This document shows positions 34,211 to 44,475 of a stretch of 64,000 nt of DNA, in pieces. The position numbers and the translations under genes are program-made. The stretch comes from Candidatus Poseidoniaceae archaeon (GTDB lineage Archaea > Thermoplasmatota > Poseidoniia > Poseidoniales > Poseidoniaceae). The first letter of the stretch is position 1, and every line of letters begins with the position of its first letter. The stretch is taken from NCBI GenBank assembly GCA_938030705.1, contig CALHIR010000001.1, positions 124,001-188,000 of the forward strand, in the 5' to 3' direction. A model generated the notes under the pieces. The model was given only the letters and a program-made list of their open reading frames with translations. It made no database searches and was not told where the DNA came from.

Positions 34211-35167
34211 TCAAACCCGAAGATGCTGGACGATTTGAGCGGTTAAAGCATCGAGTTGAATTTGTTCTCCACCGCCTTCTACGAGGCGATAATCAATTTC
34301 AGCCATCCACTCGGTCAAGGCGAGTTTTGAACGCTCACTGAGGAAATCTGCGCTGTACAGCTCACGGTGCAACTGGTTCACAAAGTCAGTGCCGGCCAGG
34401 CCAAATTGGTCCAGAAGTTCACGAAGTCTTCGACGGGCGACGTGAAAACCATCGTCGCGACATGCCATCAAGTACTGGTGGAGGGCTTCAGGTGGAGCGG
34501 TCGCTGAGGTTTCATAGACCAATTCACGCCCCACCGTGGTGTTGAGTGCGGCCGCCACCTGAAGGGCCGTCAACGCCTTTCGCAAATCGCCTTGCGATAT
34601 GCGCGTGAGGGCTTCCACTGCCCCCTCCTCGAGGGTCAAAGCCTCGAGTTCAGCCACATGGGTCACTTGAGCGGCGACATCGGCGTCGGAGAGTGGACGG
34701 AACCGAAACACGGCGCATCGAGATTGGATGGGTTCGATGATTTTCGAGGAATAATTGCACGAAAGGATAAATCGGCAAGTTTCCGCGTATTGCTCCATGA
34801 TCCGGCGAAGGGCACCCTGTGCGTCGTTGGTTAACGCATCGGCTTCATCGAGGAAGATAATTTTGAACGCTGCGCCACCGTAGGGTTGCGTTCGGGCAAA
34901 CTGCTTGACCTTGGTGCGAATACTCTCCAATTTGCGCTCGTCCGAAGCGTTCATTTCGAGGAGGTTTTGGCGATACGCTTCGCCGAAGATATCCTTGGTC
35001 AGGGCCATGGCGGCCGTGGTTTTCCCTGTCCCGGGTGGTCCAGCGAACAACAAGTGCGGAAAATTCTTGCTCCCAGCGTACGTTCCGAGCCGTTGAACAA
35101 CGGCCGCTTGGCCTTTGATTTGAGTCACCGATTGCGGGCGGTGTTTCTCGACCCAAAGTTCGCTCAT
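34211..35167 (-). CDS. rfcS: Replication factor C small subunit
   Basis: 318 aa; clamp-loader ATPase that loads PCNA for polymerase D/B. WVEKHRPQSVTQIKGQ at the N-terminus, Walker A GPPGTGKTTAAMAL, Walker B IIFLDEADAL, sensor-1 SCNYSSKI and the arginine-finger SRC motif (IQSRCAVF) are intact. The ATG at 35167 follows GAAGGAAGAG; the ORF-track start at 35221 is upstream of this. The C-terminal collar domain occupies about 230-318. The large subunit is not in the window. Confidence 0.97.
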   Translation of the reverse strand: MSELWVEKHRPQSVTQIKGQAAVVQRLGTYAGSKNFPHLLFAGPPGTGKTTAAMALTKDIFGEAYRQNLLEMNASDERKLESIRTKVKQFARTQPYGGAAFKIIFLDEADALTNDAQGALRRIMEQYAETCRFILSCNYSSKIIEPIQSRCAVFRFRPLSDADVAAQVTHVAELEALTLEEGAVEALTRISQGDLRKALTALQVAAALNTTVGRELVYETSATAPPEALHQYLMACRDDGFHVARRRLRELLDQFGLAGTDFVNQLHRELYSADFLSERSKLALTEWMAEIDYRLVEGGGEQIQLDALTAQIVQHLRV

Positions 35168-35282
35168 ACTCTTCCTTCTCGTTGACGAGCCTCCTTCAAC
35201 ATTCGCATGACAAAAGAACACACAATTTCGGCAGTTTTCAACATCCTGGCCTCAAGGGCGCAGTGCGATGGAGGGAAAAGTC

Positions 35283-35290
35283 CCTATATT
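35283..35290 (+). promoter_or_regulatory. TATA-like box upstream of the giant surface-protein gene
   Basis: CTATATT-type sequence about 21 nt before the ATG at 35308 and 30 nt before an in-frame ATG at 35317. Archaeal spacing would place the transcript start near 35313-35317, favouring leaderless translation from the second ATG. Confidence 0.45.
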
Positions 35291-35307
35291 GGGGAGTGGT
35301 GTAAGGG

Positions 35308-38300
35308 ATGAGTCCCATGCGTAGCGTACGAATCCTTCGTCCCCGAGCCACCGCTCTTTTGCTCGTTTTCATGTTCATCTTTGCTGACCTTTCCCTTCCC
35401 CAAACCATGGAGGGCTGGTCCGAATTAGAAGACGAAACCACCGTGCAGCGGGCCGTTTCTTACCATGCTGTCGCTGCAGATACGTACATCACAGCAGGTT
35501 CCCCCTCCTCCACCTACAACACCTCAACCACCGGTACCCTTGCTGACGGCCCTGCTCAAGAGTCGCGTTTATTGCTTCGATTCCCGATGAACTTCACCTC
35601 CAGCGATACGGTTCACCAAGCCAGTGTGGCCCTGCAATGCACCACCGATGATCTCGGGCCGACCGAACTTACGGCCTACGTCGCAGCCATCGATCGCACC
35701 TGGAACGGCTCTTACGCTTCTTGGGTGTCGTTCGAGAACAATCAGTTGTGGGCAACCGCCGGGGCTGAAGGTGCTGGCGACCGTGGCGATTGGGAGCCCC
35801 CAACCACACTGACAGGGAACGGGACTCTTTCCCTCAACGTGACCACGCTCGCTCAAAACGCAGCGCGTTCGAATGCGGGCAACCTTTCTCTTGTCGTCTC
35901 GTCCTTCGGCGCTACGTATGACTGCGCCATGTCCGAGGCATCGAATGCCTCCAATCGCCCTCGACTCTCGATGGACACCACCAACAACACGGCGGCCACC
36001 AGCGGTGCAACCGTCTCAACGGACCTTCCTGTTGAAGACGGTGCGCCATGGATGAAAGCTGACTTCTTGCTTCAACCCGTCACCACACCATCTCTGTCCT
36101 ACGACCTCAACACCGGAACGGATGTTGAGATTCAACTGAGTAACGACGCCGAATGGCGCTCTGAAACCGACGAGGCATGGCACTTCTCGACCTTGTGGTC
36201 CACTTTTTCTTCCACGGGCACCTCCGGTGTTTACAACCTTCCCTCTTCCCTTGCGCTGGCCAATGGGACCACGATGCACATGCGTGTTCGGGCTGTTGAC
36301 AGCAACGATCAGTGGGGTGCTTGGGACAGCACAAGTTTCCTTCTTCCAACCCACAACGTGGTCGACAACGGCGATGGAACAGCCACCATGACGTTCGGTC
36401 CAACCGATACCGGCTTGGAACAGAATTTCTTGCAAGACGCTACCGTCAGCGAAACGAGCAAAACCATCACTTACGGCGACGGCTCAACCCTTGAATCCAG
36501 CATGACTTCGAGCAAGGAACGTTTGATTCACTTCAGGGCCTCGTTGAACCAACTTGGTCTCCACGATAACTTGACCATCGTCAACGCCGAAATGAAATTG
36601 GTGCGCTCTTCCTACTCTGGCGATCCGGTGGTTTCGGTTCACGGCATGGAAGAATCTGGGCTTTGGGCTGAGAATGAAATCACGTGGAACCGTATGTCAG
36701 CCAACGGCATCACATGGTACGATGGTGGACGATCCAACGGTACGGCCTCGCTGGCGCTCGTTGAAGGAAACCAAAGCAGCAGCAGTTTCACTTTTGACCT
36801 TGACCACGCCGTGCAAAATTACCTTGACGGTGGCGATGATGCCCCCCTCGACATGTTGATGGCGGTTCGTGGAAAGTACGAATCCTATACGAACGGTGAA
36901 GGTATCATTTTCCACTCTGCTGATGCATCGAACCCCAGCGATTTACCATCGTTCTCGCTGACCTATGAGTGGGGCAGCGGCACACCGCCCGCTTCGGTCA
37001 ACTTGACCGCTCCTGCCGATGGACTCGCCATTTGGAATCAGACCGGTCACAACCTTTCAGGAAACACCCAACCGGCGTTGAATTGGACCGTTCCTTCATC
37101 GGGCGAGGACATCATTTTTGAATTGGCGACTGACGAAGATTTCCGTCTACGTCAGCTACGCATCGATACCCGTGTTGACAGCGATTTCAGTCCCACCGAT
37201 GGCATCTTGAACATGACCGGGAGTAAAACCCTCGAAGTCGGCAACATGTACTTCTGGCGCATGGCCACGGTGAACAGCGACGACCACTACGGAGCATGGG
37301 TCAGTTCCAGTTTCCTCGTTTCATCTGCCGAGAGCACATGGTTGACCGGTGACCGCTACGAGTTCCGAATCAAGCACGGAAACGGTTCCCAAGACAATCA
37401 ATACCCCGAATGCATGGACACGTATATCGATAGTTCAGCCTCGAACGACAACTTTGACGGCGACTCCGAGATAACCATTGATTACAACCCAACCGGCGGC
37501 GAAATTACCGGCCTGTTGGGGTGCAACCTCGTGTCCACGCTGTTACCCAACGGCTACGCTGTTGAATCCGCTCATCTGTCTATGAAACTGACATCGACGA
37601 CGTTTGGAACCCCTACCATCGCCGTGTGGGAGAGCAGCCAAAATGATTGGGACGCAGAGGATGCGACTTGGTCAAGTTATGATGGTTCCAACGCATGGGA
37701 TACGGCTGGTGCCAAAGGTTCAGAACGCGGCTCGCTTTTGGACAGTGTGAGCGTTGGTTCCTCCTTCTCTGAGGGGGACAGTGTGGAATGGAACGTCACG
37801 CTTGCGGTCCAAAACGCCATGCGAGAAGATCGTCGTGTGGATTTCATCGCAGGCATACTCGGGGCTGGCTCCGGTGGCGCTCGAACCGCCTATTTCAGCA
37901 CGGCAGAAGATTCCATGGCCAATCGACCTGAACTGACCTTCGTTTATGTGCCAGGTTCGGATGCACTGCCATCCAATCCAACGCCTTCGCTTCCGGCCAA
38001 CGGCTCGTGGTCCATTGGTTCGGGCGTCGACCTGACGCCCATCGCTCAACCTGAGTTGGTTTGGAGTTTCACCGGTTCAATGGCGCTGACGGGTTTCATT
38101 GTTCAACTTGACACGCAGAGTGATTTCTCTTCGGTGAACAGCCTTACCTACACCTCTTGGAACGATGCAGGCTTTGACGTGACCAACAACACGTTCACCT
38201 TGCAGTCCGACCTTGATGATGGGAACACATGGTTCTGGCGTGTCCGGGCTGTTTCGGCGACCAACCAAATTGGAAACTGGTCGTCTTCCTATCACTTCCA

Positions 38301-41300
38301 ACTCCCCGACCTGAACACGGTCGTCTTCAATTCCACCAAGGCCTCGGTTGAGTTGCGCCATCACGGTGCGCTCCCTCACCTCAACACGCCGCACCTGGTT
38401 GATACCTACGTCATCGAGAACGGCTCGGGTGCCGACGACACCCATGAAAACGCCACCACGCTCCGGGTCGGTGAACAGTCCACCGGCTACCAGTCCGCTG
38501 CTCTTATCCGTATTCCTCTTGCCGAAGTCCCGCAACCTTCGGGCGCACGTGTCACTGGCGCTGAATTGAGTCTCTTCGCAGAATACGGCTCAGTAGAGGA
38601 TGAACCGGTGGCCATTCGCCCCGTCCTCCAACCGTGGACGACCTCGGCCAACGCCACCACCTACGACGGGACCAACAACTGGTCCGAGCGTGGTGGTCGT
38701 GATATCGGCGTTGATATTGGCGGCTATGTCGACCTCGTCGACAGCGTCTCCGATGATTGGATGGATTTCGACATTACCGAAGCGGTCCAAGCCGCTTTGG
38801 CAAACAGCCAGACTTTCGTTTCCCTGATGGTTTACACCTCTTCGCAAACCACGGATGAAATCATCTTCACCTCTACGGAAGGAAGCGCTTCAGAAGCACC
38901 GTATTTGACCTTGATTTGGGAGGACGGAACGGTGGCGACCCCAACGGTCAGCGGCGTGAATACCGGCCCGTCCAATGCGACCATCGTCTGGGACACGGCC
39001 TCACACGCGCTCAAGGCCGACCGTTCTCCAACCTTCACGTGGACCTACAGTGGCTCGACCACAGCGACCGATTGGCGCGTCTTCCTCCAAGCGGATGCCA
39101 ACGACGACATGGCGGGCTTGTACACCTACGATTCTCGTACCACACCCTCGTCGTTCGACATGACCAACCTGACCTTCACGCCCTCCTCCGATTTGACCTT
39201 CGCACAGGAAATCCGCTGGATGGTTCAACCCATCAACAACGGTATGCTCGGCCCTCGAAGTGCGTCTACGATTTTCTACTTGCCTAACGATGTCGGTCAA
39301 GAGATCAACAGCACCTACGCCAATCTTTCCATTCAAGAAGGGTCCATTGTATCCTCGCTCTCCTACCCGAGCGTTTCGCAGGATACGTACTTGGACACCG
39401 GGACCATTTACACCGACCGGGGTTCTTCTTCCAGCCTTTACGTTGGTCGCAGTCAAATCTCCACCAGCAACCCGAACCTTCGTTCCATGTCGCTCGTGAA
39501 CATGAATTTCAGTGCCCTGCCAATGCCAGGGACCTACGAGGTGGTTGACGCCAGTTTGGATTTCAATGTGCTGGCGGCCTCCGATTCGACGCTGATCGCC
39601 GTCTCGGACATCTCTTCCTTGTGGAGTGAATCATCCGTTTACGCCTATCCCGCAGGCAATACCTCGTCGTGGGCCCAGAGCGGTGGTTTCTCAGTCAACG
39701 ACCATGACGTTCCCTTCAACGCACCGCAATGGGTGAACGACACAGGCAGCGTCGGCTTCAACGTCACGGCCTTCGTTCAGCACGCCTTGAACAACAACGT
39801 GGCTGAATTGAATGTCTTGCTCTTCGCCGTAGAATTGGAGAGCGGTGTTGACGGCCGTGTCCAATTCGCTTCAAGCGAAGCCACCAACATCGATGTTCGC
39901 CCTCGCCTCAACCTGACCTACCGTACCACCGCCGCTTGGACGCCATCCGCACCAAGCGGGCTCCTGCCTGCCGATGGCGCCACGTTGTGGAACACCTCAC
40001 AACCTCGCCCCTCGGGATTGAACGACAGCGATTTTAGCTGGACCACCACTTACTCAAACGAAACTCAGTTCGTGGCGTGCGGTGGATACGACCCGCTCTT
40101 CCTCAGCGATGACACACTCTGTTACCTCTCCAATGATATCGCAGCCGGTCTTCATGACAACTTCACCATTGATTTGGCCAACAACACGGTCAACAATGCA
40201 GGGTTGGAGAAGGGGGACTTCTGGCAATACTGGCGTATTCGGGCTGACCAAGGTGACCGAATCGGGGAATGGTCGGCGGTCCACAAGTACCGGAATCCGG
40301 CCGACCAAGGCAGTGATGATGGAGCGGGTAACCACACGCTGAACATCTCTCGAGGTTCCATCTTTGAGCAAACGGGTCTTTTGCCATCGGTGCCGGATGT
40401 AGAAATCGATTCGAACGCAACCACCAACCGGGGGAGTTCCACGAACATGGTCTTGGGTGTGAACAGCCTCGGCACCGGTGAAAGCCGTATCTTGATGGAG
40501 TTTGATTTGTCCAACATCCCTTGGCCTTCCGCCATGACCCCCACGCAAATGATGTTGCGTATGTACCAAACCAACGTCGGCGGTTCAGCATCAACCACCA
40601 TCGCAGCCTATGCCTGCAGTGGCTTCACCGAATCCAGCGTGGTTTGGTCCACCGCTCCGTCATGCTCCAGCACGGAAATCACCCGTTCGACCTTGACCTT
40701 GGCTTCACCCATTGGCTGGATGGAGTGGGACCTGACGAGTCTAGCGCAAAGCAACATTGCCAACGGTAACACCACCATGACATTCATGCTTCAGATGGTG
40801 GGTACCTCAGGTTCTTCCCACACCTTCTACTCGTCAGAATTCTCAAATTCTTCTTTCCATCCTCATCTGGTTCTCGACTACGTCGACAACGTGAACGGTA
40901 TCGTGCCACCTGCACAACCCACACTCACTTCGCCCGCCGACGGTCAAGTGCTCTATGCAGAAGAAAACGGCTTGTTGACGCCTTCCACCCAACCGGCCTT
41001 GACATGGACACCCGTCTCTGGGGCTACGGGCTACATCGTGACAGTAGCCAATCAAACCGGTGTGTACAAATTCAAGTCATGGGAAGATTCCGAAATCACG
41101 AACACCACGTTCAGATTCGCTGACAACCTGACCGAAGGCCAACTCTTCTCCTGGTGGGTCCAGGGTGTGAATCAATCCATCCCGGGTCCTTCGTCTGCTC
41201 GTTGGAGTTTCGCTGTGGGCGATCCCAACCACACCTACAACAACGATTACACCTACACTTACACCTTCCAGACGGGCAATGAAATCGCTGCCTTTGGCCA

Positions 41301-44300
41301 CACCAATGTTCAGGACCTCGCCCTCTACAGCGAATATCCAGATACCAACTTTGCTGGTGAATCAACCATCAGTGCAGGCGATTATTGCGGTACGCTCTAT
41401 GCCGACGAGTGCCGGATCAACATTGGATTGAATGCGGCCCAAATTCCGTTCGCTCAGTATCAACAGGTGCATTCTGCATCGCTCGGCATGTACATTGAAT
41501 CATGGACTTCGGTTCAAGGTGCGACCTCCGTTTCTTTCGATGTCCACCCGATCCTCAATGCGAACTGGGGCCAAGCTTCCGCAACATGGAACGGCACCAC
41601 GGTCGGCAGCACATGGGGTGCGCCAGGAATGCAGGCCGGTCTGGATTACGGTGATGCTATCTCCACCACGACGGTGAACGTTGACACCACAGGATGGCTG
41701 TGGTTTGATCTCAGCACGCCCGGTATGACCACCACCAATCTGAACGCTTGGATCATCATCGCCACACCCAACAACGGCCATGCCCACGCCTCGTTCTACT
41801 CGGGTTCTGCCGTCAACGTGGATTATCGTCCGCAGATCCTGTTCAACACGACCAACATCACCACCGTGGCCATCAGTCCCTCAGGTACGGTTTCCACCGA
41901 TGCAGATTCGGCAGTGAATTTCAACTCGGTGGCCTACGATCACCAATCGATGGTCCAAACAACCCCTGTGACATGGGCTGCATCCTCCGGTAGCATTGGT
42001 TCAAATGGTCTCTTCACGCCAACCACGGCAGGGACCGTCACCATCACGTCGTGTTTCGGTCTGGTCTGCGGACATCAAAACATCACGGTGACACCCGGTG
42101 CACCAACCGAACTCATCGTCACTCCATTGACGGCCACCATCACGGCAGATGAGTCCTTGACCATCACGGCCCACATGGTCGACCAGCACGGTAACATGGT
42201 GCCTGGTGAGCCCATTACCTACACGCCGACCAACGGGAGCATGAGCGCCGTCGTGCCCAATATTTTCCAACCATACGCTGTTGGTTCTCATGTCGTGCGG
42301 GTCGCTCACAATGTTCAATCTGGAGAATTTATTGATGTCGCGGTAACGGTCGAAGCCGGCGCCCCCTCTTTCTTTGAACTGGGTGGATGCGAAGGTACGG
42401 TGCCCGCCGGTGTGGTGTGTGACATCACCATCGACTTGTACGACCAATTTGGCAATGCTTTGGACCTTGCAACCGCTGGAAATCTGACTTGGACCACCAC
42501 GAACGGGAATTACTCCGAAATCAATCAGCAGTACTTCCCAGATCACGTTGGTGTCTGGTGGTTAAACCTCAGTTCAGTTTCTGGAGCCTCAGACGAACTT
42601 CAAATCACCGTTGGTTATGGTGCCATTGATTTCTTAGAACTGAATGCCTCCTCAACCTCCATCACCGCCGACGACCGGGTTTACATCAACACCACTCGGG
42701 TTGACGTCCGAGGAAATCGCTTGGCCGTTGTTTTGCCGGCCGATAACTGGACCAAGACTTCGGACGGTCAGTTGACGCCAGGTGCCCCAGCCATTTGGGA
42801 CCCGGTCAAGACCGGTTCGAAAATCCTCGAAGCCCGGTACGAAACTGAATTGACGCAACTTGTGATCGAAGTGGACCGGGGACAAACCCAAACCCTGCGC
42901 ATCACCGTCGAGGACGAGATTGCAACCTGGCAACACTTTGACATAACGGCTGATGATACGCTCGAAGCCAAGATCTTCGCCATTGACGCCAAAGGTAACC
43001 AATGGGCGGTTCCCGAATCGAACTGGTCGCTCTCCCACCCGACCATCGATGAAACCTCGAACTTTATCGAAGTCTTCATCGGCGACGCCACCACCTTCAC
43101 GCCGTATTACGCCTCAGACATGCCCTACACTCTCAGTGCCTCCTACAGCGATCTCATTGTCTCGATCAACATCACGGTCGACCACGGCATGCTCAACACC
43201 GTCTCCATTGAAGGCGTGGCCAATGACCCCCTGCGCTCGACCGGGGCCATCATCGAGATGACGTCGGACTTTGCGATTGATTTCTCATCCGAACTCTTTG
43301 ATACCGACAACAATCGAATCTCTTCGGACGAATTGACTTGGCTTGAGGTAAATGTCGACACCGGGGATGTTCAAGACATAACAACGCAACTGCTGCTCGA
43401 TGACATGCGTTGGGAAGCGACCACGGTTGGTGAGTGGCGCATTGAAGCCTTCAGTATCAGCGGTACCGGTTTCAACATCTCCGACAGTGTGTCCATCACC
43501 GTTCTCCACGGCGAGGCGGTCACCGTGGCCGCTGACCTCTCAACCACCAGCCCCACCGCTGGCGATCGGGTGGACATCCAAGTTACGGGAACCGACGCCG
43601 ATGGAAACCAGTTCCCGCAGAACGTTGCGTGGACCGAAAATGGTGCCGACGTCCCGACCTTGAGCATTATCACGACGTCGGACGGAACCTACACTTACGA
43701 CGCAGAAGTGGCCGAAGTCCATACGCTCCAATACAGCGTAGGTGGAGCAGTATCGACGGTTGAAATCACCGTATCAGCCCAAAACACCGTCGCTCGTCTA
43801 GAGGTCAATCTGTCCACCGACGTACTTGAGCAACTCGAGAGTCTCGATGTATCCATCCGAGCCTTTGATGCGTTTGACAATGAGATTCCTGTTCCGGGTA
43901 GCGTTCAGGTGCAATCCACCGGACGTGGAAAAGCGATGATGACCTCGTCCGACCAGTGGACGGTCACCACATTGGATGACGGACCACAGACGATCACCGT
44001 CAGCGTCGGCACTGTCCGTGTAAACGAGGAAATCACCGTGAACGGAAACTTCCAGGGTTTCTTTGAAGCCGGTGGAACGTTGTATTATGTCGGTGCAGGT
44101 TTACTCGCTCTCGTGGCTGTTGTCCTCTTGGCGCTCGGCGTCATGTTCTTGCGAAACTCAGGAGGCGCCGATGACTGGGATGATGACGATTATGACGACG
44201 AGGACGAAGATGTGAAACCCTCGGGTCCAACAGGTCCAGCTCCCGGTCCATCCGGTCCAGCTCCCGGTCCATCCGGTCCAGCCCCCGGCCCCTCGGGTCC

Positions 44301-44475
44301 AGCCCCCGGTCCATCCGGTCCACCCGCAGAGGAGACGCCTGCTGCAGAAGAGGAGGTTGAAGAAGAACTCGAAACCACCTTTGACGAAGACGGCGTGGAA
44401 TGGTGGGAGGACGAAGACGGTGCCTGGTGGTTCCGTAGTCCCGGTGAAGAAGAGTGGCAAGAGTACAACGAATGA
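35308..44475 (+). CDS. Giant surface protein with seven DNRLRE/FN3-like units and Ig-like repeats, membrane anchored
   Basis: 3055 aa. Signal peptide (SVRILRPRATALLLVFMFIF). Then about seven units of roughly 300-350 aa, each pairing a DNRLRE-like beta domain (DTYITAGSPSSTYNT, DTYIDSSASNDNFDGD, DTYVIENGSGADDTH, DTYLDTGTIYTDRGS) with an FN3-like domain ending in WFWRVRAV-type strands. From about residue 2190 there are about seven bacterial-Ig-like domains of 90-105 aa, a membrane helix (about 2930-2950), an acidic stretch, a GPAPGPS tandem repeat and a Trp-rich tail. Likely a cell-surface stalk, adhesin or S-layer-associated protein; no catalytic motif is visible. Alternative start ATG at 35317. 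Overlaps the next gene by ATGA. Confidence 0.88.
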   Translation: MSPMRSVRILRPRATALLLVFMFIFADLSLPQTMEGWSELEDETTVQRAVSYHAVAADTYITAGSPSSTYNTSTTGTLADGPAQESRLLLRFPMNFTSSDTVHQASVALQCTTDDLGPTELTAYVAAIDRTWNGSYASWVSFENNQLWATAGAEGAGDRGDWEPPTTLTGNGTLSLNVTTLAQNAARSNAGNLSLVVSSFGATYDCAMSEASNASNRPRLSMDTTNNTAATSGATVSTDLPVEDGAPWMKADFLLQPVTTPSLSYDLNTGTDVEIQLSNDAEWRSETDEAWHFSTLWSTFSSTGTSGVYNLPSSLALANGTTMHMRVRAVDSNDQWGAWDSTSFLLPTHNVVDNGDGTATMTFGPTDTGLEQNFLQDATVSETSKTITYGDGSTLESSMTSSKERLIHFRASLNQLGLHDNLTIVNAEMKLVRSSYSGDPVVSVHGMEESGLWAENEITWNRMSANGITWYDGGRSNGTASLALVEGNQSSSSFTFDLDHAVQNYLDGGDDAPLDMLMAVRGKYESYTNGEGIIFHSADASNPSDLPSFSLTYEWGSGTPPASVNLTAPADGLAIWNQTGHNLSGNTQPALNWTVPSSGEDIIFELATDEDFRLRQLRIDTRVDSDFSPTDGILNMTGSKTLEVGNMYFWRMATVNSDDHYGAWVSSSFLVSSAESTWLTGDRYEFRIKHGNGSQDNQYPECMDTYIDSSASNDNFDGDSEITIDYNPTGGEITGLLGCNLVSTLLPNGYAVESAHLSMKLTSTTFGTPTIAVWESSQNDWDAEDATWSSYDGSNAWDTAGAKGSERGSLLDSVSVGSSFSEGDSVEWNVTLAVQNAMREDRRVDFIAGILGAGSGGARTAYFSTAEDSMANRPELTFVYVPGSDALPSNPTPSLPANGSWSIGSGVDLTPIAQPELVWSFTGSMALTGFIVQLDTQSDFSSVNSLTYTSWNDAGFDVTNNTFTLQSDLDDGNTWFWRVRAVSATNQIGNWSSSYHFQLPDLNTVVFNSTKASVELRHHGALPHLNTPHLVDTYVIENGSGADDTHENATTLRVGEQSTGYQSAALIRIPLAEVPQPSGARVTGAELSLFAEYGSVEDEPVAIRPVLQPWTTSANATTYDGTNNWSERGGRDIGVDIGGYVDLVDSVSDDWMDFDITEAVQAALANSQTFVSLMVYTSSQTTDEIIFTSTEGSASEAPYLTLIWEDGTVATPTVSGVNTGPSNATIVWDTASHALKADRSPTFTWTYSGSTTATDWRVFLQADANDDMAGLYTYDSRTTPSSFDMTNLTFTPSSDLTFAQEIRWMVQPINNGMLGPRSASTIFYLPNDVGQEINSTYANLSIQEGSIVSSLSYPSVSQDTYLDTGTIYTDRGSSSSLYVGRSQISTSNPNLRSMSLVNMNFSALPMPGTYEVVDASLDFNVLAASDSTLIAVSDISSLWSESSVYAYPAGNTSSWAQSGGFSVNDHDVPFNAPQWVNDTGSVGFNVTAFVQHALNNNVAELNVLLFAVELESGVDGRVQFASSEATNIDVRPRLNLTYRTTAAWTPSAPSGLLPADGATLWNTSQPRPSGLNDSDFSWTTTYSNETQFVACGGYDPLFLSDDTLCYLSNDIAAGLHDNFTIDLANNTVNNAGLEKGDFWQYWRIRADQGDRIGEWSAVHKYRNPADQGSDDGAGNHTLNISRGSIFEQTGLLPSVPDVEIDSNATTNRGSSTNMVLGVNSLGTGESRILMEFDLSNIPWPSAMTPTQMMLRMYQTNVGGSASTTIAAYACSGFTESSVVWSTAPSCSSTEITRSTLTLASPIGWMEWDLTSLAQSNIANGNTTMTFMLQMVGTSGSSHTFYSSEFSNSSFHPHLVLDYVDNVNGIVPPAQPTLTSPADGQVLYAEENGLLTPSTQPALTWTPVSGATGYIVTVANQTGVYKFKSWEDSEITNTTFRFADNLTEGQLFSWWVQGVNQSIPGPSSARWSFAVGDPNHTYNNDYTYTYTFQTGNEIAAFGHTNVQDLALYSEYPDTNFAGESTISAGDYCGTLYADECRINIGLNAAQIPFAQYQQVHSASLGMYIESWTSVQGATSVSFDVHPILNANWGQASATWNGTTVGSTWGAPGMQAGLDYGDAISTTTVNVDTTGWLWFDLSTPGMTTTNLNAWIIIATPNNGHAHASFYSGSAVNVDYRPQILFNTTNITTVAISPSGTVSTDADSAVNFNSVAYDHQSMVQTTPVTWAASSGSIGSNGLFTPTTAGTVTITSCFGLVCGHQNITVTPGAPTELIVTPLTATITADESLTITAHMVDQHGNMVPGEPITYTPTNGSMSAVVPNIFQPYAVGSHVVRVAHNVQSGEFIDVAVTVEAGAPSFFELGGCEGTVPAGVVCDITIDLYDQFGNALDLATAGNLTWTTTNGNYSEINQQYFPDHVGVWWLNLSSVSGASDELQITVGYGAIDFLELNASSTSITADDRVYINTTRVDVRGNRLAVVLPADNWTKTSDGQLTPGAPAIWDPVKTGSKILEARYETELTQLVIEVDRGQTQTLRITVEDEIATWQHFDITADDTLEAKIFAIDAKGNQWAVPESNWSLSHPTIDETSNFIEVFIGDATTFTPYYASDMPYTLSASYSDLIVSINITVDHGMLNTVSIEGVANDPLRSTGAIIEMTSDFAIDFSSELFDTDNNRISSDELTWLEVNVDTGDVQDITTQLLLDDMRWEATTVGEWRIEAFSISGTGFNISDSVSITVLHGEAVTVAADLSTTSPTAGDRVDIQVTGTDADGNQFPQNVAWTENGADVPTLSIITTSDGTYTYDAEVAEVHTLQYSVGGAVSTVEITVSAQNTVARLEVNLSTDVLEQLESLDVSIRAFDAFDNEIPVPGSVQVQSTGRGKAMMTSSDQWTVTTLDDGPQTITVSVGTVRVNEEITVNGNFQGFFEAGGTLYYVGAGLLALVAVVLLALGVMFLRNSGGADDWDDDDYDDEDEDVKPSGPTGPAPGPSGPAPGPSGPAPGPSGPAPGPSGPPAEETPAAEEEVEEELETTFDEDGVEWWEDEDGAWWFRSPGEEEWQEYNE
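44233..44316 (+). repeat. 21-nt x 4 tandem repeat (GPAPGPS)
   Basis: Four head-to-tail copies of a 21-nt unit (GGTCCAGCTCCCGGTCCATC and variants) encode GPAPGPS four times on the cytoplasmic side of the anchor. The first two copies are identical and the later ones differ at third positions only, indicating protein-level selection and a likely length-variable locus. Confidence 0.9.

Noticed and set aside
35308-44475. Giant ORF as an assembly artefact or fused genes
   Set aside because: One open frame with regular domain spacing, a single signal peptide and a single anchor argues for a real protein.
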